Source: Gnetum montanum (taxonomy: Eukaryota; Streptophyta; Gnetopsida; Gnetales; Gnetaceae). From it: a stretch of 58,741 nucleotides of DNA. The notes beneath the pieces were generated by a model that was not told where the DNA came from, did not search any database, and saw nothing but the letters and a program-made list of their open reading frames with translations. Within the stretch, counting starts at the first letter, position 1; every line of letters begins with the position of its first letter. The translations under genes were made by a program, and so were the position numbers. The stretch spans positions 1,275,889 through 1,334,629 of the forward strand of contig MNCI01037820.1 of NCBI GenBank assembly GCA_015680685.1, read 5' to 3'. Positions 1 through 11,920 of the stretch are shown one piece after another.

Positions 1-2234
1 CTTATTAATGCTTCTGTTATGTCATGTATCTCATGTATACTCTAATGAGATCTTACATGGATCATTTTATCATTATGTTCATTAATGAAATCTTGGTTTA
101 CTTACCATTAAAGAATCTTCTTAAGTAGCATTTGAAAATAAACATGTAGATGCATAGGAAGCACAGTTATTTGCTCAACCTTTAAAGTGCTCATATTGAG
201 ATAGAGAGATTCAATTATTAGAATATGTTTCAAAGAGTGTTATAATATTAGCATTTGATAAGATATTAGTTATTTATGATTATCCTATCCTTAATAAGTT
301 TAGAGAAGTTTGTGGTTCTCTTGATTTTATAGGTTATTAAAGGATATTCATTGATAATTTTTCCTATATTACCTCACCTCTTACAAAACTATTGTAGAAG
401 GATGTTCAAACCTTGTAATACCTACAATTCTAGGATACTTTTAATGAACTCAAAAGTTGAATAATTTTAAATTCTAATCTAATTTCACCTATACATGGTA
501 AACCATATGATGTTTATACTATTGTGTTAGGTGAAGGTTATGTGTGTGACCTCGAGTAGAAGGATAAAATGGTAGTGTATGCTTCAAGATAGTTGAATCT
601 TATTAAGCCACATTATCACACTTATGATCTTAAATAAGTAGCAATAGTATTTTCCATGAATGTTTGATGCCATTATTTGTTTGGTGAGTAGTTGATGATT
701 TAAATTAATATTAAAGAACTACAAAACCTAATGAATCAATCATAGTTGTACTAATATAAAAGGATGTAGCCTAAATTATTGATCAATTTTTACTTTACCA
801 TCCAATATCAAATAAGAAACTATAAGATTGCAATAGATTCCTTAAGTCATATAGCTAGAAAGTTTCGTACCTTAGTGATTTAGTCAAATATTATAGGTGA
901 GATTTATGTAGAGAAATAATAAGATATTTAGTGTAAGTAGCTTAGGTAGTATGGTAATTTATCATTTGTGGTAGATGCTTTTGTGTTGCTTCATTATAAA
1001 TATTGCATATGTATGTTTGATTTCTTGTAATAGCATTTATTAAAGGAATCTTACCTCAATATGTTTTAAATATATCCTATTAGTGGTAAGATGTATTAGA
1101 CACTAAAGAGGTTGTAATGGTGGCTAGGCATGAAAAAGCATGTTGGCGAATTCATGAAAAAGTTCTTCATCTATGAATAGATCAATTTTGAGCACTAGTG
1201 ACTAGTTAGTTATTTATACCCTCATACTATTTCATAGTAAAGTGAAACATGATTAGTATTGATTGCATTACTATTTTACCTTGCTCAAGGGATGGGAAAG
1301 ATGTTATTTTCATTATTTCTGACTTATTAACTAGTACAATTCATTTCCTTTCTATAAAAATAATACTTAGCCTAAAGAATGTTATGCAATTTTTCATCTC
1401 TTGAATTGTTTGATTAAAAAATATTCCTATCAAAATTATCTTTGAATGTAAAGCTAAATTATCTTATTGATTATTAAGAATATTTCATGGATAGCTTGGA
1501 TACTAGGATGAATTTAAGTATAGGGTACCATCCATAGATAGATGGGTTGGTTGCGTTAACCAAGTTTTGGAAAACAAGCTTTGTTCTCATGATTTGTAGC
1601 TTTTAGATAGCTAGGATAGTCTATTATGATTGGTTAAATTTTCCTGTAACAACATCTATGGAATAGGCCTAATAGAAGTACTGTATGCTATACTTTAATC
1701 TAGTTAAAAATATGACTGTCATCCAAAACATACTTCTAAAGCATGGACACATGTAAGACATGTTACATGCTTAAAAGTTATGAAAGCAAACTCATATAAT
1801 ATGTTCTCTCTCCTATACACTAAAGAACATAAAATAGGCTAATGTAATAAGATGCAAGATTACCTTTCTAATTGATATTCATTAAACCTTTTAGCAGTCA
1901 ACATAATTAAGCTTCTTATAATTTAATATGAACTCAAGAGGTCTCCTTCTACAATTCATGTTGCTAGCCTAATTATCTACTTTAAGTAACTTACCAATCT
2001 CATTAATTTGACAAGTTAAAGCATCATATATAAAAAATTCCATTAAGATCATTTATTGGATGGAGTGTTAATTGCATAGCAAGGTAGTTTCTATGGTGAA
2101 AATATTAAGTGATCATGATTCTTAAGAATTAACTTAGGATCTTTAGTCTAACATGTGTTTATCCCATTCCAATATCTTCTAAGAGGAAAATTTTTAAGGA
2201 GGAGAGAGGAAGGTTGGAGGATGGGGAGGAAGGA
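1..2234 (+). pseudogene. Element A: decayed Ty3/gypsy pol (RT, RNase H, integrase)
   Basis: Broken + strand frames read as the C-terminal part of a Ty3/gypsy polyprotein. Around 60-120 is the reverse transcriptase active-site block, here F-I-N-E-I-L-V-Y where the family has F-[IV]-D-D-I-L-[IV]-Y, so both catalytic aspartates are lost. At 300-760 come the RT thumb and RNase H (F-I-G-Y, then I-A-I-D-S-L-S-H-I-A). At 1200-1650 comes the integrase core, with a Y-H-P-x-x-D-G-L-V block matching the family Y-H-P-Q-T-D-G-Q-T. Many stops sit where Gln, Arg or Trp would be expected. The left end is cut by the window, so gag and protease are not seen. It is followed by a purine tract and an LTR, which fixes its + orientation. 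The family assignment is firm; I infer a chromovirus-like lineage only loosely. Not functional. Confidence 0.8.
2196..2234 (+). other. Polypurine tract of element A
   Basis: This is an almost pure A/G run of about 39 bases, directly before the TGTAAC that opens the LTR at 2235. It is the expected plus-strand primer site of an LTR retrotransposon and supports placing pol upstream and the 3' LTR downstream. Confidence 0.75.
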
Positions 2235-3060
2235 TGTAACCTATATTTTATGTTACAAATTGCAATGATGTGCATTTGATGGTATCCCAATTTTCATGAT
2301 GTATTTAAAATGATAAAAACTATATCAAGGAATAAAAGTGATGAGAGACTTTATATAAATAAAAGTACAAAGAAATTATCCCTCAAGGAGGGAAGAAAAA
2401 CTCAAATCATAGAAGTAATAATAAAAATAGAAAATAAAAATAAAAAGAGAGGGAGGATTTGAATTTGAAAAAGAGGGAAAAAATAAATGAGAAAATGGGT
2501 CCCCTTCTCCTACTTTGAATGACTCCAAAGCCATGTATCATGTGGATAGCTCTTAAAATCAAACGAGTTACCTAATGCCACATAGCATCCATCTAATCTC
2601 TTCAATAACATATAATTTTTATCCACATTAGTAACTAATCATACTCCACCCATAGGTTAGGTAATCCAATCATGATTCAACTAATCATCACCCATAAACT
2701 ATATAAGGTGGTGTGTGGTCATTATATGGATCATCTTGAAAGAGGAAATTTTTATTGAAAGAAGATGAGAAGACAAAGTAAAGAATTAAGAGAAGAGTGA
2801 AATTGAAAATATGTGGAGTGTGATCTTAAGTATCTCCATCTCCAAGCATATTATCATATTTAGAAAATGTAGAACCTCCTCCACCATTTTAGACTAGAGT
2901 CAATAATGTAATAACCACCTCCTTTAGAGGAAGTTTGTTTGATGCATCATTTTTATTATTCTATCAAATATAAGAAGATTGTTTTCTCTCCATTTATTTG
3001 GTTTTTGGTCTCCATCAAGAGTATTACTTTTGATTCTTTCTCTATATGTGAATATTATAT
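2235..3060 (+). repeat. Element A LTR, copy 1, left part
   Basis: This begins with TGTAAC after the purine tract. It aligns along its whole length, with many substitutions and small gaps, to 46883-47680. Shared landmarks include the stretch around ccatctaatctc and the stretch around gattaatcatactccaccca. The LTR is interrupted at 3060/3061 by copia-1 and resumes at 44648. The flanks of copia-1 read tatat (3056-3060) and tatac (44648-44652), a decayed 5-bp target-site duplication. Confidence 0.8.
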
Positions 3061-3860
3061 TGTGGATCATTGAACTTAGAAGAGAGAGGGGGAGATGAAT
3101 AAGTTCCCCAAATTTTAATTTCTTGACACCAAGAGCACACTGCTTTTCACGTGGTTTCCCAAATTGGGTAGTCCATAACTGGAAGGTAGTTCACAAGCAC
3201 ACCTTCAAAATTTGTTCCTTCCAAATTGTGGTTGAAGGATTCACACCTTATATAATATTCAAGTCTCACTTCAAAGTGTTGTGCTACAACACCAAAAAAT
3301 CAAGCATACAAGGTCATGTTAAGCTTGGAATGTGGCTTCTAGGCTTTCACAACCTTTACAATCTTGAGCTTTGCATCGGAGTGTTGTGTTGTAACACCAA
3401 CTATTCAACCTCATAAGATCTTAACAAGATCAAGCAAGATGCCTTCCCACAAGAAGCACATCAGCCCCATAAGGAAACAAGGAGAATAACAATTACAAGG
3501 GATGGATGAAACTTAGTTTGCTGATCCTTGTACTTTGAGGGATAGCAAACTTTACAATGAACAAATGATGATACAATGTAGAGCAACAGTGAACACAATG
3601 ATAGAAAAATAATTAGACAATGATTGTACATGATCTTGCACATTTCCCAATGCATATGATGATTTCTTATAGCTACCATGTTTCTAAATCCATCTTGGAA
3701 CTCATGCAATAACTAGCCAATGGTTACTAATGATCATAGAAGATATCTTCTTCATGCCCGAGATGTCTTTTTGAATTTGTCTCCTATTCTAGGAAGACAT
3801 CTTTATTAGGGAAAGATGTATTTGTCTGATGGGAGACATCTCTATCTAATGGGAGATGTT
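3061..3860 (-). repeat. Copia-1 3' LTR, first part
   Basis: This starts TGTGGATCATTGAAC and aligns base for base, with substitutions, to 43533-44305 of the right LTR. It stops at ...gggagatgtt (3860), exactly where element B begins. The missing last third is at 39168-39539. Apparent short reading frames inside it are chance. Confidence 0.85.
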
Positions 3861-4462
3861 TGTTGTAACTCGAAAAATCAATTGTATGAATGAAGGTCGA
3901 TGGATCTGATGCAAGTAGTCCTCAATCATGGATCCCTAGGGCCTCTACGAAAATGTGGGATCCGAGATGCCCCAACCTATTTAGCAAATCAACCAGGGAC
4001 TTATGAAGTAAAAAATTGGATAAATAATATAATTGTAGATCAAACTAATATAAATGCACTAAAACAAATGATAAATTTAATTTGAACACAAACCAAAACT
4101 ATAAACTTTATTTTGCAAAGAATAAAATAAAGGAGAGTTAAGAGATTGTGTATAAAGTGTCTGAGAGGGCAATAGGGGGATTCACTTAAGTGGGGGTTCA
4201 AGGTCCAAATGACATTCTTGGCATTCAAAAAGGCATTTTGACCTCCCAAGCTCAAATATGATACTAAGTGACTTTTTTCACTTGGGGAATGAGACTTTGA
4301 CCATTTATGAGGCATTTTCAGCCCCAAAAGTATAAAGTATGTGAAATTCCCCACTATGGGTTACAATCTTCACATTTATAATGATGTTTTACCTTAGGTT
4401 TCATGGGGTGGAACCTACATGATGAAAATTAGCTATAACATGCAAAATTTTATGGTGTTTTA
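3861..4462 (-). repeat. Element B 3' LTR (short form)
   Basis: This aligns to both ends of the 5' LTR: 3880-4210 matches 37740-38060, and 4215-4462 matches 38905-39162. About 840 bases of the 5' LTR (roughly 38062-38904) are absent here. In the element's own orientation it starts TAAAACAC and ends TTACAACA. Confidence 0.75.
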
Positions 4463-4789
4463 ATGGCCCCCCTTTGTTGGTGATCAGAGGATTGACTCGA
4501 GAGGCATCGACAAAAAGTAGAAAACACCACTACATATTATAATTCTACAATGCATGTAGGCCACATGAGATGATAAAAACAAGCTATCTAGGTCACCAAT
4601 GTTGCTAGTTTAAGGTTGCCATGGGCCATGGTACCAACTTAAGGCCATGGTAGGCTGTGTTGCAAGTTTAAGGTTGTAGTGGACCATTGAAAGTGGGCTC
4701 ACTTGTTGATATTATTAGCTAAATGTAGTATCAATTTAGATAGGACTGACTGATTATATTGACCAGCTCATTCCCATCCATGTCATCTA
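4463..4789 (-). other. Element B 3' end: polypurine tract and short repeats
   Basis: Next to the 3' LTR the + strand has a C-run and pyrimidines (4464-4475), which on the element strand is the purine tract AAAGGGGGGCC. Between about 4590 and 4690 there are three degenerate copies of a motif of the type gctagtttaaggttg followed by ccatgg or ggccatgg. The same motif recurs at 8420-8520 and 18200-18420. No coding capacity is seen. Confidence 0.6.
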
Positions 4790-7700
4790 TTTTGAATGCA
4801 CCATTCCCATAGGCTTTGGTGACAAGGAAGAATCCTTCCTAGTTGGCTAAGAATTTATCTACATGTTCATGGATGGATTTGAGAACTAGGTCACCCTCCT
4901 CGATCTTATGCATGGCCAAGTTATGGTGATGATACTGCTTCTTCCTCTCTTGATAGTGTTTGATGTGTGCAAGTGCTTGCATACGTTGCTTGTCCACTAA
5001 GTCCAAGGTTGCTATAAGCAACTCCTTGTTTTTCTTGTCATTGATGAAGTTGGTCAGGGCTACTCAAAGTAAAGAAACCTACAATTCAAGAGGTATAATA
5101 GCTTCAAAACCTTAAATCAAGCTATAAGGGGCCATACCAGTTGCTATTCAAGAGGTTGTTCTGTATGCCCATAGTGCATGGACAAGTCTCTCATGCCATT
5201 TACACTTGTTGTTATTAAGCATCATTTTGAGTAAGTTGATGACGCCTTTGTTGCTTGCTTTTGCTTATCCATTGGCTTGAGGGTAATAAGGTGATGAGAA
5301 AGAATGCTTAATGTGTAGTTATGATAAAAAGTTTTTATTTCTTGGCTACTAAATTATGGTCCATTATCCATAACTATGTTCATGGGTATGCCAAAATGAG
5401 GTAGAAATATTATTTAAGATGAATTTACAAACTTGCTTGGATGTAGTCTTCCTTAGGGAAATAGCCTTAACCTATTTTGTAAAGTATTTGGTTACAATGA
5501 TGATGAAGCTATGCCATGTGAAAGACTTAGGCATTATGAATCTAATTATATCCAACCCCAATCATTGAAATGGCCATGCTATTTGAGTGGTATGTAAATC
5601 AATTAGTGATACATGTATAAGGTTGCTATATTTTTGGCATGTGTCACACTACTTAACCCTTTGTAGGTAGTCATTTTTCATATGAGGCCAATAATAGTCT
5701 AACCATCTAATCTTAGTGGCCATAGCTCTATGTCCTATATGTCCTCCACAAAAACCCTCATGAACCTCCTTTAGGACTATTTAGGCTTTGGTTTTACCTA
5801 AGCACTTTAGGAGTATGCTATCATAGGATTGTCAACATAATGTGTTATTACCTATGATGACATATTTCTTTGATTGCTTACATATGATGTTCTTTTGAAT
5901 AGTAGTCAGGCCTTATGAGGATTCATCATGCATAAGGTAAAATTTGATATCATCATACCACTCCTCAGCAGAAGTAGTATGAACAATGACCAAAAAGGCA
6001 TCCTTAGTGTTCTGTGTGATGGGTGTAGCATAGTTCATAGTTAAGGTAAGAAACTTACTAAACACATCTAGCATCACAATAAGGGCTAACATTGCAATTA
6101 CATTGGCTATGATTTTTTTGTTTTGGGGTATGTATTGAATATCAATGTTTGTAAATTATTGTAACAATTGCTTTCCTATATCATAGTATGGTTGCCAGTG
6201 TTTGGCTTTACATGCATAAACTTTAGTTACTTGGTTAACCATGAGTTGTGAATTGCCTTTGATTGCTAAGCATATAATTCCTAGGTCATGAGCTACCATC
6301 ATCCCTCTAATCAAACCCTTGTACTTCACTATATTGTTGGTACGTGGATATCCAAAATGATAGGCGAAGGGTCAGAGCTCACCATATGGAAATGTTATGA
6401 TGGAAGTGGCATTGGTCCCATGGGCACTTGAAGCTCTATCAAAGTGCATGACCACCTCACAATCCTCAAGCTAACAGTGTTAACATGCTCATCAGGCAAC
6501 TCAAGATCTATGGCCACATGGTCATCAACAAACAAAATTGTGAGTTATATGATTATAACTTGATCTTTTATTGAGAATTGAGAGATGTAATGAAGGTCAA
6601 ATTTCATGGTTATGGATTTCCATCAACCTATACAACTACGTTTAGAGATGTTGATCGTTATGGCTCTAAGTATGTTATCCTTGCAAGTTACATTAACTTG
6701 GCTTCTGAAGAGGTAGTATCTCCACTTCTTGAAGGATAAGACTAGTGGTAGGCAATACTTCTCCACTTTAGTGTATCAAGCCTCATGAGCAACTAACACA
6801 TGGCTAGAGTAGTACACTAGAATTTCTACTCCATCATCACATTTTGAATAAAGTAGAGAGGTAATGGACATATTATAGATGGTAAGGTAGATGTAAAATA
6901 GTTTACCCTCTTACAGAGGATAAACTATTGGTGGTTATATCAATTCTTGCTTAAGGTTTTCAAAGGCCTCTTGACATTGAGCCATCCACTTATAGTGAAC
7001 TCCTTTTTTAAGCAAATGTTGCATGAACTATAACTTATCAGTAAGCCTAGTGATAATTATAATCTACCTTTTAATCCTTGAAGCTATTTAAGGTTGGTAG
7101 GCATTGATAATTTGGATATGACCTTAACCATATCAAGATCGACATGTATTCCTACTTTAGATACTACAAAGCCAAGCATCTTACCAATCTTGACACCAAA
7201 GATACACTTCTTAGGATTGAGCCTAAGCTCATATTTAAGGCATCGTTTAAGCACAAGGTCTAGGTTATTAGCATGATCATTGGCTACTTTGGACTTAATA
7301 GCTATGTCATTTACATAATCATTAAGTAATCCTAACATGTAATTGCTGAATATATAGGTCATGAATTGTTGATAGATCACTCCAATGTACTTAAGGCCAA
7401 ATGACATCATAGTATAGCAAAATATACCCCATGGGGTCATAAAGGTCATGCTAAGTTGATGTTATGGGTTTATCCTAATCTAGTTATATCTCGAGGATCC
7501 ATTCATAAATGACAACAAGGCATGTCTAGCCATAGTATTGATAAGTTGATTAAGACTAGGTAAAGGAAATTCATCCTTGATGGTTACTTTATTTATGTCT
7601 CAGAAATTGATGCAAATAGAGATACTCCCATTTCTCTTAGGGACTACCACTATGTTGGACACCGATTCTACATAGTTGATAGCCCTAATGAAACCTACTT

Positions 7701-8200
7701 GGTAGAGATTTAAGATCTCATTATGAATTTCCAAGGCCAAATTAGGTCTAATTTTGTGCACTTTTTGCTTAATTGGTCTAATGCTAGGGTCTAGTATGAT
7801 GTTATGCTAGACTAAATAAGGGTATAGGCCTAGCACATATTCATATGACTAGGCAAAGGCCTTATTGTTATTTTGTAGGACCTTGGTGATGTCTTGAGCA
7901 TATTTAGATTCTAGTGAGGAACTTAGTTTAAGGGTTTTCTCCTCACCATTGTGTGTTGTGATAAGAACCTCAACTAGAGAGTCTTCAATCATGCCATCTA
8001 CCTTTAAATCAAGGGTTTTGACTAGGTTTTTAGGAAATTCTAGAGGTTTCTCTATTAAGGCTAGGTTATCTAAAAGACTCTCATGCTAAAGATCTAGGTA
8101 ATCAAGGTTGATACATCATTAAACATCACTATGAGGTCCATGTAGATACAAAGGCAAACTGATTTTCTCCTAGGTATTCATACTTTGATCCTACATATCA
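4790..8200 (-). pseudogene. Element B pol: RT, RNase H, integrase (decayed)
   Basis: On the - strand, 7449-7084 gives 121 open residues of reverse transcriptase: T-P-W-G-x-F-C-Y, then Y-V-N-D where active enzymes have Y-V-D-D, then N-P-K-K-C-x-F-G-V and G-F-V-V-S. Around 5760-5690 is the integrase zinc-binding block (G-G-H-I-G-H-R-A-M-A-T-K-I and D-Y-Y-W-P-H-M). At 5021-4839 is the integrase C-terminal region (D-K-Q-R-M-Q-A-L-A-H-I and E-G-D-L-V-L-K). This grammar is that of the Tat/Athila branch of Ty3/gypsy. Stops and small indels break every domain and the catalytic Asp of YVDD is changed, so it cannot be active. It is normally continuous with gag-protease, but here about 10 kb separates them. 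Confidence 0.85.
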
Positions 8201-9044
8201 ACCAAAAGCATATTAAATGACACCTATGTAAAAGTGAATAAATAATGCTAAAATGTTATAAAATTATGCAAACACATCCAAATCTAATGCAAATAGGGTC
8301 ATCCCAGGTCATCAATGAGGTAAGGACATTTCGACAAAGTGCAATAGAGGCAAAAAAGGGTTAAATGGAGGGGAGATATAAGAAATAAGACTATAAATGA
8401 TTAATAAAGGTAAAAAAATTTCTAGTTTTAGGCCTTAGTAGGCTATGATATGAGTTTAGAGTCTTGGTGGACCATGATGCTAGTTTAAGGCCTTAGCAGG
8501 CCATGGTCACATGATGTCAAATAGTGATAAGGGAAGGTCAAACCCCACTATTTGATACCATTTAAAGGAAAAACATAGGAAAGTAAGGAAATCATAAGAT
8601 AAATAAAGAACATATAAGACTACATACAAGACATAGAAGGTCAATAAAATCAACAATTCAACAAAAGTCCAAAAATAAGCCAAAATACTATGTAATAAGG
8701 AAAAACATCAAGTAAAACAAGCTATATATAGTAAAATTTGGCTAATATAGGTAAAAGAAATGGTTTAGTTTTGTCAATTTTACACCCTAGTGGGCCATGA
8801 TTTAGGGTTACAAGGCTATTAGGTGAGTTTGGGCATTAGTTAGGTGAGTTTGGGCATTAGTTAGGGCTATTTGGTTTTGAAGCTTTCACACTAGGCTTAG
8901 CATAAAAATAGGAATCCTCAGCATGGAAACCAAGGAAAATAAGTTTTGGAATGTTTGATGTTCCAAAATTGAGGTTTTGGGACCTTCCCAAGATAGTGCA
9001 AGGTCAAATCCATCCATATTGGGCACTCTAGAGGTTTGTAGAGG
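8201..9044. other. Non-coding spacer with short repeats
   Basis: This is A-rich sequence between RT and the tandem array. At 8420-8520 are copies of the gctagtttaaggcct + ccatgatg motif also seen at 4590-4690 and 18200-18420. At 8819-8862 is a perfect tandem doublet of about 22 bases (ttaggtgagtttgggcatta). No gene is seen. Confidence 0.55.
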
Positions 9045-11920
9045 CTAAAAAGTAGGTTTTGAAGCCTTTCCCCCTTGTTTCCATGCTAGCTAGCATGGAA
9101 GAAAAGGGGCTTAATGTGAAAAACCAAAAACTTAGCCCAAAAAGGATCAAATGAGATCCAACAAGTATCCGAAACCTAGATCTAGAAGTTGTGCATCCTG
9201 TAGCTTCATTTTGACAGAGTTGGAGGTAGTTTTGGGTATCAAAACATGTTGAAATCATTTCCCCAATTTTTTTCACGCTGAGCATAGTATCCCCAATGTG
9301 GAAAGATGAGGGAACACTTTTTTTTTGGATTCAAGATGGTTTGAGAGCACATCAACTAGGCTCCTAGGCCCCTAGGGCTATAGATCATGATTCTACAAGT
9401 TTCTGGCTTGTTTTGAGAATATTTGAAGGTTGTTTAAGGGTACTTAAGGTCTTCCCCTTTGTTTCCATGACAGGGAAGTTACTCCAGCATGGAATATAGG
9501 ATGGAATGAGTTTGGGAGGTTAACATAAAGTCAAACGAGAAAAATATTGAGGCTATGAGGTCCTAGGCTTCTCTGGCATAGATCTTTGGCTTCCAGGAGT
9601 GTCATATTGCCATCAAAAGTGGAAAAGTAGCTTCCCCCTTTATTTCCATGCTACCAAATGTGGAAGGGACATCCTCCAATGTGGATGAAATAAGAATCCA
9701 AAATCTAGGCCAATTTGACTGACAATTAATTGTGCATGTTAACTTCTAGAGTTGCTAGGGCCAAGGGCTATGTCTCCATGTCAAAATTTGGTAGTTTTGA
9801 GTACATCCAAGTTATTTATGAGCTTTTTCCCATTTTTCCACACTAGTACTAAGGTGCTCAACATGGAAGACTAGGAAAACCACATTCTAGCCACCTAGGG
9901 TTAGTTTTCTAAGGTTTGAAGGCTCTAATGACTACTGATAGGTTTCTAGAGTGCATGTAATCATTTAATGTAGTTCTAAGGTGTTTATGAACTTCAAATG
10001 AGCTTCTCCAGTAGTTTCTACACTAGGCAGCATGGAGGATGAGATCCCTGGTGTGGGAGAGCCAAAACTCTTAGATTTGATCTAGTTTTGGCATCAATTG
10101 ATCATGCATGTGCGCTTCCATGATTTCTGAGGTCAAGGACTAGCGTTTGAGTTTAAGTTTGACTAGTTTGGAGGCTTCCCAGATGATTTTTGAGCTTTCC
10201 CCTATTTTCCACACTAGGGATAGTATGATAATCATGGAAGACTAGGGGGAAACATCTTTTTACATTTTGTATCATTTTTGATCATGCATGTAGGTCTTTG
10301 AGGTTGAAAATGTCAATTGTCAATGCCTAGTGTTAAAATTTGATCATTTCAAAGGCTGGTAAGTGCTTTTTGATGTTCCTCCCTTTTTCCACACTAGGGC
10401 TTCCACACTCAATGTGGAATATTGGAGAAAAAGGCTTTTTGGATATTTTTCATCAATTTTGATAGGCCTAAGGTCTTAGGATGTGCAAACAAGCTTCTAG
10501 GACATACACAGGGCTTTTCAATGTTCATTCAAGATCTATGGAGGATATTTTGGAGTTCCCCTAAAGCTTTACCTTTTCTTCCATGCTAGGTAGCATGGAA
10601 GAAGTGATAACTAGCATGGAGGTAGTAGGAAACCCTACTTTGTACCATTTTTTGTCATTTTTGGCTATGCATGTAGGCTTCCAAGGTAGCTAGTGTTGAT
10701 TGCTAACATCCAATGTTAAAATTTGGTTATTTCAAGGGTTATTAGGAAATTTTTAGATTTTTCCCTATTTTTCCATGTTAGGACTTCCATGCTCATTATG
10801 GAAGATTAGGGGAAGGATTTTTCTGGCTATTTTTAATCAATTTTTGCTATGCATGAGTGTCTACAGGGTTGCTAGCATTGCTTATCAATGTCTAAGGTTG
10901 AAATTTGGTCATTTGGAAGGTTGTGAGAGGGTTTCTAGCTTTCCTTATTTTATCCATACTAAGGGTTGGAGGATCAATGTGGATAGGATCCTCCTCAATG
11001 TGAAGAACCAAGAGGAGGTAGTTTTGATCATTTTAGATGACTTCCAAAAGTTTGGTAGCTTTTGGAAGGGTTGGGTTGCTTCTAGGAGTCTAATTTCATA
11101 CGAACTTCTATAGTTTTGGCTTCCCTCATATTATCCATGCTAGGAATGGGATGCTCAATTTGGAAGAGGTTTCTCTCAACCAATAAAATTAGATCTAGGC
11201 TAGATAGATGGCTAATCGACTATGCATGTTAGCCTCCAAGGTTGTAAGTGTCAATAGTCAATAGTGGGTGCTAAGATTTAGTAGTTTGGAGGCACTTAAG
11301 TGTCTCATGTAGTCTCCTCCCTTTCTTCCACACTAGGCAAGATGACCCTAATGTGGATGAGAGGGGACCATAGTTTTATGGCATTTTTGAGTATTTTCAA
11401 GGTTTTTGAAAGCTCCAGAGGATTCTAGTAGGCTCTACAGGACATTGGGTCTCAGAAAATGGCCACTAAGTAGTTTATTTAGGTCATTTTTGGCTTTCCC
11501 CATCCATCTACCTTGGGGATGAGATTCTCAACATAGATGAAGCCTCCCCCACTATGAAAACACAAAATCCCAATGTCTCAACTAGTTTTGACTAGGTTTG
11601 GTGAGGTTCTAGGGCTACTAGAGATGCTTGGAGGGGTTCTAGGTCATGTGGGATCCACTTTGGGGTCAAACTTAGGCTAGATGAGTTTTGGAGGGTAAGA
11701 ATGGTTGTTACCCCACTTTGTTCCATGCTAGGTAGTGTTGCCCTAGTGTGGAAACCGTAGTTTTCCAGATTTGTTGGTGTTCCATCCATTTTGGAAACCT
11801 ATGGTTGGAAAAAACAAATCTTGGCTACTAAAAATGGAAAAAATAGTTATGTTTTAATGTGTTTGCAAATTTGGGGACATGTATCCACACTAGGCACTAT
11901 ATCACAAGCATCGATGCATG
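9045..11920. repeat. Degenerate tandem array, about 185-bp period, palindromic cores
   Basis: About 16 units recur at about 9080, 9250, 9458, 9636, 9830, 10010, 10200, 10385, 10570, 10760, 10945, 11122, 11318, 11505, 11720 and 11885. Each unit has a pyrimidine run, then a core of the form TTCCAYRCTAGG - short gap - ATGTGGAAG. This is an inverted repeat, followed by a weaker-conserved body that often contains gatcatgcatg, aggttgctagtg and aatttggtcatttgg phrases. Two cores are near-perfect palindromes: 9079-9100 is a perfect 22-base palindrome, and 10579-10600 has 10-base arms around GG. Units are strongly diverged, so the array is old. Reading frames inside it have no recognisable product. 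Confidence 0.75.

Noticed and set aside
3123-3416. 97-codon + strand frame
   Set aside because: It lies inside the copia-1 LTR and is broken in the partner LTR (43533 on), so it is chance.
3061-3860. Solo LTR of copia-1
   Set aside because: Its missing end is found at 39168-39539 on the other side of element B, so it is half of a split LTR and not a solo LTR.
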